Origin: Clostridia bacterium | GTDB taxonomy: Bacteria; Bacillota; Clostridia; UMGS1840 | NCBI GenBank assembly: GCA_017936745.1 | Contig: JAGBEY010000015.1 | Coordinates: 1 to 64,000 of the forward strand | DNA length: 64,000 bases | Direction: 5' to 3' | In this document: positions 40,056-49,588 of the stretch, in pieces | How the letters are laid out: each line of letters starts with the position of its first letter | Numbering within the stretch: the first letter of the stretch is position 1 | Program-made: the position numbers and the translations under genes | Notes under the pieces: model-generated | Told to the model about the DNA's origin: nothing | The model's database searches: none | Seen by the model: only the letters and a program-made list of their open reading frames with translations

Positions 40056-41489
40056 ATGCTGTTACATGAATTATTGCAAAACACCGACCTGAATATTGAA
40101 CTTCCCAAGGAAAATCCTGAAATCAAAAGCATTTCCTTTGATACCCGTACCGTAACAAATGGAAGCTTATTTGTGTGCATCAAAGGCATCAAAACCGACC
40201 GTCACACATTTGCGGCAGCCGCAGTGAAAAACGGCGCCAGTGTGGTCGTTTCCGAATATCCTATGGAAACTGCTCCGGCAGTGAATCTGGTGGTAGAAAA
40301 CACCAATGCTGCACTCTCCTTTCTTTCTGCTGCTTTTTACGGAAATCCCCAGAAAAAGCTCCGTATGATTGGAGTAACCGGCACCAACGGAAAAACCACA
40401 GTAACCAATTTAATCAAAAATACACTGGAGGTTTGCGGTTATCAGGTTGGCTTAATCGGCACCAATGAAATTCTGATTGGAGACAAAGCCATTCCTGCCA
40501 ACGCAACCACTCCTGAAGCACCGGAGCTGTTTTCTTACCTTGCGGAAATGGCGGCGGCAAACTGCGACTTTGCGGTAATGGAGGTATCCTCGCATTCCCT
40601 CAGCTTAGACCGCGTGGCTGCCATTCGCTACGAAATCGGATTATTTACCAATTTAACTCAGGACCATCTGGATTATCACATTACAATGGATCGCTATGCC
40701 AAGGCAAAATCCATACTTTTTTCCAAGTGTGACTATGCGATCATCAACGCCGACAGTCCTTACGCCTCTGTTATGACAAAGGAGGCAACCGGCAAGGTTA
40801 TCACTTACGGCATTGAATCCGAAGCAGACTATATTGCAACCGACATTGAAAACAAGGCTTCCGGCATTTCTTATACTGTGCATCACGCAAAAGACCCCTT
40901 CGCTGTGAAGCTCCCGATTCCGGGCAAATTTTCTGTCTATAATTCTCTGGCAGTGTGTGCAATGTCCGGCGTGTTATCTGTTCCCGATGGCTTTGTAAGA
41001 AGAGCCCTCCGGGAAACAAAAACCGTAAAAGGCAGATGCGAGCTTGTGGATATTCAGAAGCCCTATCAGGTGATGATTGACTTTGCTCACACTCCGGATG
41101 GTGTGAAAAATATTTTAACTGCGGTAAATGAGTTTAAAACCGGCAGAGTTATCACTGTATTTGGCTGCGGTGGTGACCGTGATAAAACCAAACGCCCGCA
41201 GATGGGTGAACTTGCAAAGCGCTTGTCTGACATTGTAGTTGTAACCAGCGACAACCCTCGTACCGAGGATATGCAAGCTATTATTGACGATATTATGGCA
41301 GGAATTGCCGATAAAACCAATGTATACACCAACCCTGACCGAAAAGAGGCAATCCGTATGGCAATGGAGCTGGCAAAACCGGGCGACATTGTGCTTCTCT
41401 TAGGAAAAGGGCACGAAATGGTGCAGAAATTTAATGGATACGAAATTGAATTTGACGAAAGAGAAGTTGTGAAATCCTTATGCAATTAA
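40056..41489 (+). CDS. murE: UDP-MurNAc-tripeptide synthetase MurE
   Basis: A 477-residue Mur ligase that adds the third amino acid of the peptidoglycan stem. The ATP loop is GVTGTNGKTTVTNLI; ATTPEAPELF and MEVSSHSLSLDR follow. The specificity motif TSDNPRTED (DNPR) is the one found in meso-diaminopimelate-adding enzymes, so the wall is predicted to be of the meso-DAP type. It lies 8 nt after the PBP gene and its end overlaps murF by 10 nt, so the pair is translationally coupled. Confidence 0.96.
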   Translation: MLLHELLQNTDLNIELPKENPEIKSISFDTRTVTNGSLFVCIKGIKTDRHTFAAAAVKNGASVVVSEYPMETAPAVNLVVENTNAALSFLSAAFYGNPQKKLRMIGVTGTNGKTTVTNLIKNTLEVCGYQVGLIGTNEILIGDKAIPANATTPEAPELFSYLAEMAAANCDFAVMEVSSHSLSLDRVAAIRYEIGLFTNLTQDHLDYHITMDRYAKAKSILFSKCDYAIINADSPYASVMTKEATGKVITYGIESEADYIATDIENKASGISYTVHHAKDPFAVKLPIPGKFSVYNSLAVCAMSGVLSVPDGFVRRALRETKTVKGRCELVDIQKPYQVMIDFAHTPDGVKNILTAVNEFKTGRVITVFGCGGDRDKTKRPQMGELAKRLSDIVVVTSDNPRTEDMQAIIDDIMAGIADKTNVYTNPDRKEAIRMAMELAKPGDIVLLLGKGHEMVQKFNGYEIEFDEREVVKSLCN

Positions 41490-42841
41490 CAGTTTTAGAA
41501 TTATTGGATGCAGTCGGAGGAACACTCCTCTACGGCAATAAAACCGATACATTTCGCTATGTTTCCACCGACAGCCGGGAACAAATGACAACCCAGCTAT
41601 TTATCCCTTTAGTGGGAGAAAACCAGGACGGACATCGCTATATCGCCTCTGCCGTTGAAAACGGAGCTGTCGGTTTTCTGACACAAAACGAAACCGCACC
41701 CCAGGGCGCTGTCTTTGCCGTAAATGTGAAAGACACCACAAAGGCATTGGGCGATTTGGCCGCTTATGTTCTGGGAAAATCCGGTGCAACCGTAATCGGA
41801 ATTACCGGCAGTGTGGGAAAAACCACAACCCGTCAGTTTGTGGCAGCGGTGGTATCCACCTTAGGCAAAACAGTTGCCACCTCTGGAAATTTCAACAATC
41901 ATATTGGGTTACCCCTTACCATTTTAAAAATGGAGGGTGACGAACAGTATGCTGTGTTGGAAATGGGAATGAACCACCCGGGTGAAATCTCCTATTTGTC
42001 CAAAATTGCAAAGCCGGACTATGGTATTATCACAATGGTTGGCACCTCTCACATTGAATATCTGGGAAGCCGGGAGAATATCTTACTGGCAAAAATGGAA
42101 ATTGAGGACGGAATGAAGCAAGACGGCGTTCTCCTGTTAAATGGTGACAACGACCTGCTTTCTCAGGTTACCGCCCATCACAAAACCGTTTATTTCGGCA
42201 AAGAAAAAGCCGAGTACCCCTATGAAATTCTGTCAGAGCAGGAACCGGCAAGCTTCACCTTAGACAGCGCTTGCTATCAAATTCCCACCAGCGGAGCGCA
42301 CAATATTCAAAATGCTTCAGCGGCAGTTCTGTTAGGGAAGCTGTTAGGCGCATCTGCAGAACAAATCCAAGCCGGACTTTCCGACTTTGAAACCGTAGGC
42401 TTCCGTCAAAAAACGGAACAATGCGGAAGCATCACCCTGATTGCCGATTGCTATAACGCCTCCCTGGATTCCGACCGTGCTGCTCTCAGAGTGCTGAAAC
42501 AAACCAACTGCTCCAGAACAGTTGCTGTGCTTGGTCCTATTGGAGAATTGGGAGACCACCTCCCTGCCATTTTACAAGAGGTTGGCAGCTCTGTAGTTGA
42601 AAATCAGATTGACCTTTTAATCTGTGTAGAACAAGATGCTCACTGGATTAAAAAAGGGGCAATGCGTGCCGGTATGCCGGAGGATGCCATCTGCTATTAT
42701 GAAACCAAGGAACAATTTATAAACGATATCCCACGCCTGTTTCAACCGGGAGATGCTGTGTTGTTGAAAGCCTCCCGTATGTACCGCTTTGAGGAGCTGT
42801 TTGAGCAGGTGAAACAATATCAATTACAAAATAAGGAGTGA
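41480..42841 (+). CDS. murF: UDP-MurNAc-tripeptide:D-Ala-D-Ala ligase MurF
   Basis: A 453-residue Mur ligase that adds D-Ala-D-Ala. N-terminal substrate domain VSTDSREQMTTQLFIPLVGE; ATP loop VIGITGSVGKTTTRQFV; LEMGMNHPGEI and DCYNASLDSDRAALRVL are family signatures. The start ATG lies within the end of murE; the stop is within the ribosome-site region of mraY. Length is normal. Confidence 0.96.
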   Translation: MQLTVLELLDAVGGTLLYGNKTDTFRYVSTDSREQMTTQLFIPLVGENQDGHRYIASAVENGAVGFLTQNETAPQGAVFAVNVKDTTKALGDLAAYVLGKSGATVIGITGSVGKTTTRQFVAAVVSTLGKTVATSGNFNNHIGLPLTILKMEGDEQYAVLEMGMNHPGEISYLSKIAKPDYGIITMVGTSHIEYLGSRENILLAKMEIEDGMKQDGVLLLNGDNDLLSQVTAHHKTVYFGKEKAEYPYEILSEQEPASFTLDSACYQIPTSGAHNIQNASAAVLLGKLLGASAEQIQAGLSDFETVGFRQKTEQCGSITLIADCYNASLDSDRAALRVLKQTNCSRTVAVLGPIGELGDHLPAILQEVGSSVVENQIDLLICVEQDAHWIKKGAMRAGMPEDAICYYETKEQFINDIPRLFQPGDAVLLKASRMYRFEELFEQVKQYQLQNKE

Positions 42842-42849
42842 ATATCAGT

Positions 42850-43812
42850 ATGAATCTTCCGTTACAAGCCGCACTGTGTGCGATTATCGGGTTTGTAATC
42901 AGTGCCGCATTGGGGCCGATTATCATTCCCTTTCTGAGAAAGCTGAAAATCGGGCAGACAATCTTGGAAATCGGGCCAAACTGGCATCAATCCAAGCAAG
43001 GGACCCCCACCATGGGCGGTTTTATGTTCATTGCAGCAATGCTGGTAGTCAGCCTTATTTTCGTGCGGGATTTAAAAGGATTATTTGTGGTGTTATACGC
43101 CATTTCCTGCGGTATTATCGGCTTTTTGGATGATTATATTAAGGTCATCAAAAAGCGGAATATGGGGCTGTCAGCCACCTGGAAAATGATTCTTCTTCTG
43201 ATTGCCTCCACCACCTTTTCCGTAGTGGGAATTGAGCTGGGAATTGTAAAAACCACGCTTTGGATTCCCTTTACAAACATTCATCTGGAGCTTTCCTACT
43301 TTATCAGTATTCTTTTAGTGTTTATTATGGTAGGGTTTGTCAATGCCGTGAATTTAACAGACGGAATTGACGGTCTGGCAGGCTCTGTTACCTTTGTGGT
43401 AAGCTTGTTTTTCACCCTTGCCTCTATGGTATTCTTAAGAAACGGCATGACCTTGTTTTCTGCCGGTTTATGTGGCAGCTTGTGCGGATTTTTAATCTAC
43501 AATCTCCACAAAGCCAAGGTATTTATGGGTGATACCGGTTCTTTGTTTTTGGGCGGTACCGTGGTTGCGCTTGCCATTTTGAACGATATGCCTCTGATTT
43601 TAATTCCCGTTGGAATTATCTACCTGACAGAAGCCTTTTCCGTTATTCTGCAGGTAACGTATTTCAAACTCACCAAAGGAAAACGAATTTTCAAAATGAC
43701 TCCCATTCACCATCATTTTGAAAAAAGCGGTTACTCCGAAAATAAAATCGTACTGTTGTTTACAGGAGTCACCATCCTGGGTTCTGTTTTAGCATTCTTA
43801 TCCTTAGTATAA
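42850..43812 (+). CDS. mraY: Phospho-MurNAc-pentapeptide transferase MraY
   Basis: A 320-residue integral membrane enzyme that makes lipid I from UDP-MurNAc-pentapeptide and undecaprenyl phosphate. The motifs GTPTMGGFMFI, FLDDYIKVIKKRN, NLTDGIDGLAG, VFMGDTGSLFLGG and TPIHHHFEKSGYSE are all present. The start at ATG 42850 leaves 11 nt to AAGGAG; the GTG at 42838 is too close to it. The gene follows murF by 8 nt. The next gene is ftsW; murD, commonly found here, is missing. Confidence 0.96.
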   Translation: MNLPLQAALCAIIGFVISAALGPIIIPFLRKLKIGQTILEIGPNWHQSKQGTPTMGGFMFIAAMLVVSLIFVRDLKGLFVVLYAISCGIIGFLDDYIKVIKKRNMGLSATWKMILLLIASTTFSVVGIELGIVKTTLWIPFTNIHLELSYFISILLVFIMVGFVNAVNLTDGIDGLAGSVTFVVSLFFTLASMVFLRNGMTLFSAGLCGSLCGFLIYNLHKAKVFMGDTGSLFLGGTVVALAILNDMPLILIPVGIIYLTEAFSVILQVTYFKLTKGKRIFKMTPIHHHFEKSGYSENKIVLLFTGVTILGSVLAFLSLV

Positions 43813-43876
43813 CATCCATTCTGTAAGAAAGGAGCAGTTGCATCCGTGTCCTACGGCGGCAACGACCGATGCGGCT

Positions 43877-45013
43877 ATGAAAGAAAGATTCGAAAAAATC
43901 AAAGCGTGCTGGCGCAATATGGACCATATTTTTCTGTTGACACTGTTAGCACTGACCGCGTACGGTCTGATTATGGTGTTTTCCTCCTCTGCACCCAGCG
44001 CCTTTTACATCCATAATGACAGTATGTTTTTCTTTAAAAACCAGGCAATCTGGGCGGTGGTAGGAATCGGCACCATGCTTGTCTTTGCCCTCATTGACTA
44101 TAAGTTTTTAAAACGATTTATTATCCCTCTCTATGCCATCGGCATCTGTCTGCTCCTGGGGGTTGCCATTTTCGGAAAAACCATTAACGGTGCGAAACGT
44201 TGGCTGGATTTTAAAATTTCAACCGTTCAACCCTCAGAATTTGTAAAGATTACCATTGTAATGTTTTGCGCTATGATTCTTGCGGAAATCAAAACCATTT
44301 CCGTTAAGAAAACACTGGTTCACCTGATTGGCTGCGGCCTGGTTATTCTCATTCCCGGCTTGTTTTTGCTGTTTCAGCCTCATTTTTCCGCAGTTTTAAT
44401 CATCTGCTTAGCCGTCGGAATTATGATGCTCGCAGGTGGAATCCCCGTTCGTATTTTCTCTGCGCTGGCAGCGTTAGGAGCCGGTGCAGGCGTACTTTTG
44501 GTCATTTCCGAGCCATATCGATTGCAAAGAATTATCTCCTTCTGGGATCCTTTTAAAGATAAAAGCGGTTCGGGCTGGCAGGCAGTGCAATCCCTTTATG
44601 CCATTGGCAGCGGCGGATTTTCCGGCTTGGGCTTAGGCAGAAGCCGTCAGAAATTTTTATACATTCCCGAACCCCAAAACGACTTCATATTCTCTATCAC
44701 CTGTGAGGAGCTTGGCTTTTTGGGAGCACTACTGGTTATTTTTCTGTTCATCGTGCTGTTGTACCGTGCTGTCCGCATTGCAACAAAAGCACCCGACCGT
44801 TATTCCATGCTTTTAACCTTTGGTTTAATTTCTCTTACGATTGTTCAGGTGCTGCTCAATCTGGGGGTTGCTACCTCCTCCATTCCGCCCACGGGAATTC
44901 CGCTTCCCTTCTTCTCTGCAGGGGGCAGCTCCTTTGTATTTCAGATGATGTCTATGGGCATGATACTGAATATATCTACCCAACGTGAAGTAAAGGAGCA
45001 CACCCATATATAA
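43877..45013 (+). CDS. ftsW: Septal peptidoglycan polymerase FtsW (SEDS family)
   Basis: About 378 residues, ten membrane helices. Landmarks are YGLIMVFSSSAPSA in helix 1, NGAKRWLDFKISTVQPSEFVKI-type SEDS signature (AKRWLDF and VQPSEFVKI seen), GLGLGRSRQKFLYIPEPQND, and FSAGGSSFVFQMMSMG. It polymerises lipid II together with the PBP of this cluster. The start is uncertain. ATG 43877 has no good ribosome site, while TTG 43838 is only 3 nt after AAAGGAG and adds 13 odd residues. Spacing to mraY is 25-64 nt. Confidence 0.93.
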   Translation: MKERFEKIKACWRNMDHIFLLTLLALTAYGLIMVFSSSAPSAFYIHNDSMFFFKNQAIWAVVGIGTMLVFALIDYKFLKRFIIPLYAIGICLLLGVAIFGKTINGAKRWLDFKISTVQPSEFVKITIVMFCAMILAEIKTISVKKTLVHLIGCGLVILIPGLFLLFQPHFSAVLIICLAVGIMMLAGGIPVRIFSALAALGAGAGVLLVISEPYRLQRIISFWDPFKDKSGSGWQAVQSLYAIGSGGFSGLGLGRSRQKFLYIPEPQNDFIFSITCEELGFLGALLVIFLFIVLLYRAVRIATKAPDRYSMLLTFGLISLTIVQVLLNLGVATSSIPPTGIPLPFFSAGGSSFVFQMMSMGMILNISTQREVKEHTHI

Positions 45014-45035
45014 TCCGATTTTCAAGGAGGCTTTT

Positions 45036-46133
45036 ATGAAAGTTCTGATTTCCGGCGGCGGCACTGCCGGACACATCAATCCTGCCATTGCCATTGGTAC
45101 CCGACTGAAAGCCATGGGCGCTGAGGTTATGTATATTGGCTCAGACGGCAGCCTGGAGCAAAAGCTTTACTCCAAAACCGGTTGTCCCTACCTGCAAGTT
45201 GCATCCAAGGGGTTGGATCGGAAGCATCTCTTGAAAAACTTTGAAATTTTAGCCACAGACTGCAAGGCTTTCTTCAGGATTCGTAAAGCAGTCAGGGAAT
45301 TTCGCCCTGATGTGGGCGTTTCGACCGGAGGCTATATCAGCGCACTGGCTATGTATGCCCTGAATTGTAAAGGCATTCCCTTTTTAATTCACGAACAAAA
45401 TGCCTATCCCGGTCTCACAACACGTCTTCTGAGCCGATGGGCAAAAAAATATGCGGTTGCATTCGGAGATGCCATTCCCTACCTCAAGCACCCCAATCGT
45501 GCAAGCATCACCGGGAATCCAATCCGAAGCGACTTTTCCTCTATCACCCAAGAAGAAGCAAGAGCGCTTCTTGGTATTTCCCCCGAGGAAAAGGTGGTCT
45601 TATCCTTTGGCGGAAGCCTGGGAGCTTTAAAGCTGAACGAAGCAGTAGCCGGCATCATTGCATCGGCACAAAAAGACGACATCACCCTGCTCATCGGAAC
45701 AGGCAGCCGTTATTATGAACAGTTTTGTTCGCAGATACATACACACAACACACAAAACAATAACATAAAAATTCTACAATATATTGATAATATGCCCGCA
45801 TACCTTGCCGCTTGTGATGTTGCCATCACCCGGGCAGGTGCAATGACCGTCTCCGAGCTATGTGCCGCAGGCACACCCGGAATCCTCATTCCCTCCCCGA
45901 ATGTAACAGCAAATCATCAGGATAAAAATGCTCAGGCAATGGTGTCGGCAGGTGCAGCAATCAAAATTCCCGAATCGGAGTTAACGGCACAGCGGTTATA
46001 TCAGACTCTTTCAGACTTGATAAACCATCCGGATACCCTCCGCAAAATGAAGCAGAACGCACAGAAAATTGCCATCACTGATGCCGACGAGAGAATCGCG
46101 GCTATGGTGACAGAAATCGCCGGCAAACAGTAA
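45036..46133 (+). CDS. murG: UDP-GlcNAc:undecaprenyl-PP-MurNAc-pentapeptide transferase MurG
   Basis: A 365-residue peripheral membrane glycosyltransferase (GT28) that makes lipid II. N-terminal SGGGTAGHINPAIAIG loop, STGGYISALAMYALN and HEQNAYPG; C-terminal GGSLGALKLNE, with the UDP-binding TRAGAMTVSEL. Ribosome site AAGGAGG. It lies 22 nt after ftsW. Confidence 0.97.
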   Translation: MKVLISGGGTAGHINPAIAIGTRLKAMGAEVMYIGSDGSLEQKLYSKTGCPYLQVASKGLDRKHLLKNFEILATDCKAFFRIRKAVREFRPDVGVSTGGYISALAMYALNCKGIPFLIHEQNAYPGLTTRLLSRWAKKYAVAFGDAIPYLKHPNRASITGNPIRSDFSSITQEEARALLGISPEEKVVLSFGGSLGALKLNEAVAGIIASAQKDDITLLIGTGSRYYEQFCSQIHTHNTQNNNIKILQYIDNMPAYLAACDVAITRAGAMTVSELCAAGTPGILIPSPNVTANHQDKNAQAMVSAGAAIKIPESELTAQRLYQTLSDLINHPDTLRKMKQNAQKIAITDADERIAAMVTEIAGKQ

Positions 46134-46186
46134 CAATCCAAAGCACCTTTCATATAATATGACTATAGAAGAAAGGTGTGAACTCT

Positions 46187-47488
46187 ATGAAATACCTGAT
46201 TGAGGGCGGACGAAAGCTTTCCGGTACAGTAAAAATCTCCGGCTCAAAAAATGCAGTGCTGCCCATTTTGGCAGCCACTATCATTACCGGAAAAAAAACC
46301 GTTTTACATAATTGTCCCCGCATTTCGGATGTTGATTGCACAATCGACATTCTGCGTCATCTGGGCTACGAAATTACAGTGGACGGCACAACCGTCACAG
46401 TGGATTCCTCCAAGGAAAGCACACCAGAAGTACCGCGGGAGCTGATGGAACGACTTCGTTCCTCCATTATATTTTTAGGAGCATTCATTAACCGGTTCGG
46501 TTATGCAAAGCTCTATCCCCCCGGTGGCTGTGAATTAGGCAAACGTCCGATTGACATCCACCTTTGCGTATTGTCGGAAATGGGAGTCAACATCACTGAG
46601 GAAAACTGTCGGATTTGTTGCCATACGCCAAAGCTGTCCGGCGGCGAATATCGTTTTTCTTTCCCCAGTGTGGGAGCAACAGAAAATGTGATGATTGCTG
46701 CATTAAGAGCAGACGGTCCGGTCATCTTAAAAAACCCGGCAAAAGAACCGGAAATCGTAGATTTACAGAATTTTCTGCGAGCTGCCGGAGCAGACATCAG
46801 CGGTGCCGGAACAGATACCATCCGCATTATTCCCACACAGGAATTTCACGACTGCGAATACACGGTCTGCTCTGACCGGATTGAAACTGCAACCTATATG
46901 GCGGTTGCCGCTGCAACAGGCAGCACCCTGACACTGACCAATGCTCCGCTGAGGGATATTACGAAAATGACCGAGGCATTGGAGCAGATGGGTGTGTATG
47001 TTATCCCCAAGCTTCCCGATATGGTTACCGTCATTGCACCAAGACAATTAAAGCCGCTGAATATGATAACCACAATGCCCCATCCCGGCTTCCCTACCGA
47101 TGCACAGGCACTTCTGATGGCGACACTGCTCAAGGCACAGGGAAGCAGCATGATTGTGGAAAACATTTTTGAAAACCGCTACAACCACGTGGAAGAACTG
47201 AAAAAAATGGGAGCCGCCATTTTTGTAAACGGAAACACTGCAACCATTAACGGTGTCCCTGTTCTTCATGGTGCAGAGGTTTATGCAAAAGACCTGCGTG
47301 CAGGAGCCTCTCTTGTAATTGCAGCTCTTTGCGCAGAGGGAAGGTCTTTGATTCACAACGTGCATCACATTGAGCGAGGCTACGAAAACATGATAGAAAA
47401 GCTTCAAAAAATCGGTGCAAATGTTCAAATGCTGACAGAATCGGAACAAAACAGTGAATCCGTCTGTCTATTAAAAGATGAAAAATAA
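46187..47488 (+). CDS. murA: UDP-GlcNAc 1-carboxyvinyltransferase MurA (copy 1)
   Basis: A 433-residue enzyme of the first committed step of peptidoglycan synthesis. N-terminal LSGTVKISGSKNAVLPILAA; the catalytic loop PPGGCELGKRPID contains the Cys that fosfomycin attacks; PHPGFPTDAQ and ENRYNHVEELKKMGA follow. ATG 46187 is 10 nt after AGAAAGG, preferred to GTG 46178 which overlaps it. A second murA begins at 63923. Confidence 0.97.
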   Translation: MKYLIEGGRKLSGTVKISGSKNAVLPILAATIITGKKTVLHNCPRISDVDCTIDILRHLGYEITVDGTTVTVDSSKESTPEVPRELMERLRSSIIFLGAFINRFGYAKLYPPGGCELGKRPIDIHLCVLSEMGVNITEENCRICCHTPKLSGGEYRFSFPSVGATENVMIAALRADGPVILKNPAKEPEIVDLQNFLRAAGADISGAGTDTIRIIPTQEFHDCEYTVCSDRIETATYMAVAAATGSTLTLTNAPLRDITKMTEALEQMGVYVIPKLPDMVTVIAPRQLKPLNMITTMPHPGFPTDAQALLMATLLKAQGSSMIVENIFENRYNHVEELKKMGAAIFVNGNTATINGVPVLHGAEVYAKDLRAGASLVIAALCAEGRSLIHNVHHIERGYENMIEKLQKIGANVQMLTESEQNSESVCLLKDEK

Positions 47489-47521
47489 GAAAGAAATAAA
47501 ACTCCAACACCCGGAGAAAAA

Positions 47522-48319
47522 ATGGGGATTACAATGAATCATACTGCTGGGTTGGGCAAGTCCCTTGCCCAACCACGATCCAAACGAAAAAAAAATAAGA
47601 AAAACAAGGTGTTCAAAAACGTGATGCTGGTCAATGTATTTTTAATCTTATTGATTGTTGCCATCGCACTTTTAACACCTGCTTTCTATGTTCACGAAAT
47701 CACCGTAACAGGAACAGCACAATTGACTCCCGACAAGGTGATTGACGCCTCCGGACTGGAGGTCGGCAAAAACATTTTCACCTTCCGGACAAGCACAGTG
47801 GAAGAAAATATTAAGGAGCTTTCGTTTGTAAAGGAAGCAAAGGTACACCGGCAGTTCCCCGACAAGCTATCAGTCATCATCACCGAATGTAAACCTATGG
47901 CACAGGTTGTATGCGGAGAATCGTTGTATATTGTGGTGGATGACCAGGGCAAAATTTTAGATACCACCAGCGAAAGTGCAAAATACGGTGTCCCTGTAAT
48001 TGAAGGACTTTTTGTAGAGCAGTTTGAAGTGGGAACTCTCATCACCACCTCCGAGGCAGAAAAATTTGACCAGCTTCTTTCTCTTTCCAAGGAGCTATCG
48101 GAAAACAACCTGATAGACCGGATTACAAAAATCGCACTGCAGAAAAGCAACATTTATCTCACTTTCCAACAAGGTGTGGTGTGCGATATCGGCAACGGAA
48201 AAAATTCTTCCTACAAAATTCGCTTTTTAAAGGAAGTCATAGAACAAATCCCGCAAGGGAAAACAGGCACAGTAGAATTTATAGATGAATATAAGGCGGT
48301 GTTTAAAGAAGATGAATAA
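47522..48319 (+). CDS. ftsQ: Cell division protein FtsQ/DivIB
   Basis: 265 residues. A lysine-rich cytoplasmic N-terminus (RSKRKKNKKNKVFK), one membrane helix (VNVFLILLIVAIALLTPAF), then a POTRA domain (VHEITVTGTAQLTPDKVI) and a beta domain (CGESLYIVVDDQGKIL). It bridges cytoplasmic and outer parts of the divisome. The DNA for residues ~10-18 (GLGKSLAQP) is a perfect 11-bp inverted repeat. ATG 47522 has a GGAG site. The DUF881 gene overlaps its end by 8 nt. Confidence 0.92.
   Translation: MGITMNHTAGLGKSLAQPRSKRKKNKKNKVFKNVMLVNVFLILLIVAIALLTPAFYVHEITVTGTAQLTPDKVIDASGLEVGKNIFTFRTSTVEENIKELSFVKEAKVHRQFPDKLSVIITECKPMAQVVCGESLYIVVDDQGKILDTTSESAKYGVPVIEGLFVEQFEVGTLITTSEAEKFDQLLSLSKELSENNLIDRITKIALQKSNIYLTFQQGVVCDIGNGKNSSYKIRFLKEVIEQIPQGKTGTVEFIDEYKAVFKEDE
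47550..47574 (+). other. Perfect GC-rich hairpin inside the start of ftsQ
   Basis: Arms 47550-47560 and 47564-47574 (ggttgggcaag/cttgcccaacc) surround a 3-nt loop, about 28 nt after the start codon. It may slow translation or be a trapped mini-repeat. Confidence 0.7.
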
Positions 48320-49040
48320 CAAATGGAAAATGCAATTATCGGTTGGTTTAATCTGTCTGATTTTGGGGTTTGCTATCACCATACAGTTCCGCAGCGTGCA
48401 AAAAAACAACGGTGCCGGAACCATCAGCGGACTTCGTGCAGCGGAAATTCAGAGTATGTACCAGAAAGAAAAGGAAAAAAACGAAGCTCTGTATATTGAC
48501 TATGAACGCATCAAAAACGATTTGGACCAGTATAAAGATGCGATCAATGATACCAACGCTACTACCAAGCTGATGAAAGAACAGCTGGACAATGCCGAAA
48601 TTCTGGCTGGAATGAAAGAAGTAGAAGGTCCGGGTGTAGTGGTGAAAATGAGCGACGGCACAAAAACTCCCCTCCCCGGTGAATCGGAAAGTCTGTATTG
48701 GCTTCACGATTCTGATTTACTCTTGGTTATTAACGAGCTTAAGGATGCAGGAGCGGAAGCAATTTCTGTAAACGGCGAGCGATTGATTTCCACCTCTGAG
48801 GTGCGCTGTGTCGGCTCCGTCTTAAGTGTAAACAATGTGCGAACCGGTGCCCCCTTTATTATCAACGCCATCGGGGATTCCAAAACACTGGAATCTGCCT
48901 TATTGTTTAAAGGCGGCGTGGTCGCTGATATTGCCTCCTACTGCGAGGTAGATGTAAAAACTGCAGAGAAAGTGGTGGTTCCTGCCTATAAAGGTGCAGT
49001 TAACTTTAAATATGCCACTCCCACCTCGGCAAAAAAATAA
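48312..49040 (+). CDS. DUF881 family protein
   Basis: 242 residues. One N-terminal membrane helix (LSVGLICLILGFAITIQF), a coiled-coil stretch (IQSMYQKEKEKNEALYIDYE), then the DUF881 domain with VEGPGVVVKMSDG, LLLVINELKDAGAEAISVN and VRTGAPFIINAIGD. It is a standard member of Firmicutes and Actinobacteria dcw regions. Function is unclear, possibly linked to septum or sporulation. ATG 48312 overlaps the ftsQ stop. It is followed by sbp. Confidence 0.92.
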   Translation: MNNKWKMQLSVGLICLILGFAITIQFRSVQKNNGAGTISGLRAAEIQSMYQKEKEKNEALYIDYERIKNDLDQYKDAINDTNATTKLMKEQLDNAEILAGMKEVEGPGVVVKMSDGTKTPLPGESESLYWLHDSDLLLVINELKDAGAEAISVNGERLISTSEVRCVGSVLSVNNVRTGAPFIINAIGDSKTLESALLFKGGVVADIASYCEVDVKTAEKVVVPAYKGAVNFKYATPTSAKK

Positions 49041-49058
49041 TGAAAGGCGGTTTCTGCT

Positions 49059-49415
49059 ATGCTTATCCCCATTTTAGGACTTATCATCGGTTGCCTTGCA
49101 GCCTATTTTTTCCCGTGGAATGTTAATCCCGCCTATTCGGTTTATGTTGCTATCGCTATTTTGGCAGCGCTGGATTCCGTTCTGGGGGGAATTTCAGCCA
49201 ATATCAACAAAAAATTCTCTATGGTGGTTTTTTTAACCGGGTTTTTCGGCAATGCGCTTCTTGCCGCATTCATCATCTTTTTGGGTGAAAAACTGGGGCT
49301 GGATTTATACATTGCAGTTGTGGTAGTATTCGGCACACGTCTGTTTCAGAATTTTGCGGTAATCCGCCGAACCTATATTGCCCAGCTTTCAAAGAAAAAT
49401 GCTGCCGAAAAATAG
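49059..49415 (+). CDS. sbp: Small basic protein Sbp (DUF1290)
   Basis: A 118-residue membrane protein with three hydrophobic segments and a basic tail (RRTYIAQLSKKNAAEK). The family core is VAIAILAALDSVLGGISANI and FFGNALLAAFIIFLGEKLG. It is conserved directly before ftsA-ftsZ or ftsZ in Firmicutes; the function is unknown. Ribosome site AAAGGCGG. It is 18 nt after the DUF881 gene. Confidence 0.92.
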   Translation: MLIPILGLIIGCLAAYFFPWNVNPAYSVYVAIAILAALDSVLGGISANINKKFSMVVFLTGFFGNALLAAFIIFLGEKLGLDLYIAVVVVFGTRLFQNFAVIRRTYIAQLSKKNAAEK

Positions 49416-49472
49416 ATTGTAAATTCATTCTCTCTTTTTCTTTAGAAAATTTCATTTTTTTTCAGTTTACCC

Positions 49473-49501
49473 TTGCATTTTTCTAAAAACAATGTTATAA
49501 T
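49473..49501 (+). promoter_or_regulatory. SigA promoter of ftsZ
   Basis: TTGCAT (49473-49478), 17 bp, TATAAT (49496-49501), 88 nt before ftsZ. It gives ftsZ expression independent of the cluster. Confidence 0.8.
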
Positions 49502-49588
49502 ACAAGAATAGAATGAGTCAGTGTAGTTATTTTTCGTTTTTATACTAAATTTTCTACGACACAGTGAAATATAGGAGGTATTTTCAAA

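Noticed and set aside
43846-43980. Alternative frame from GTG 43846 behind the AAAGGAG site
   Set aside because: It is out of frame with ftsW, low in coding character, and no known product; treated as a shadow.
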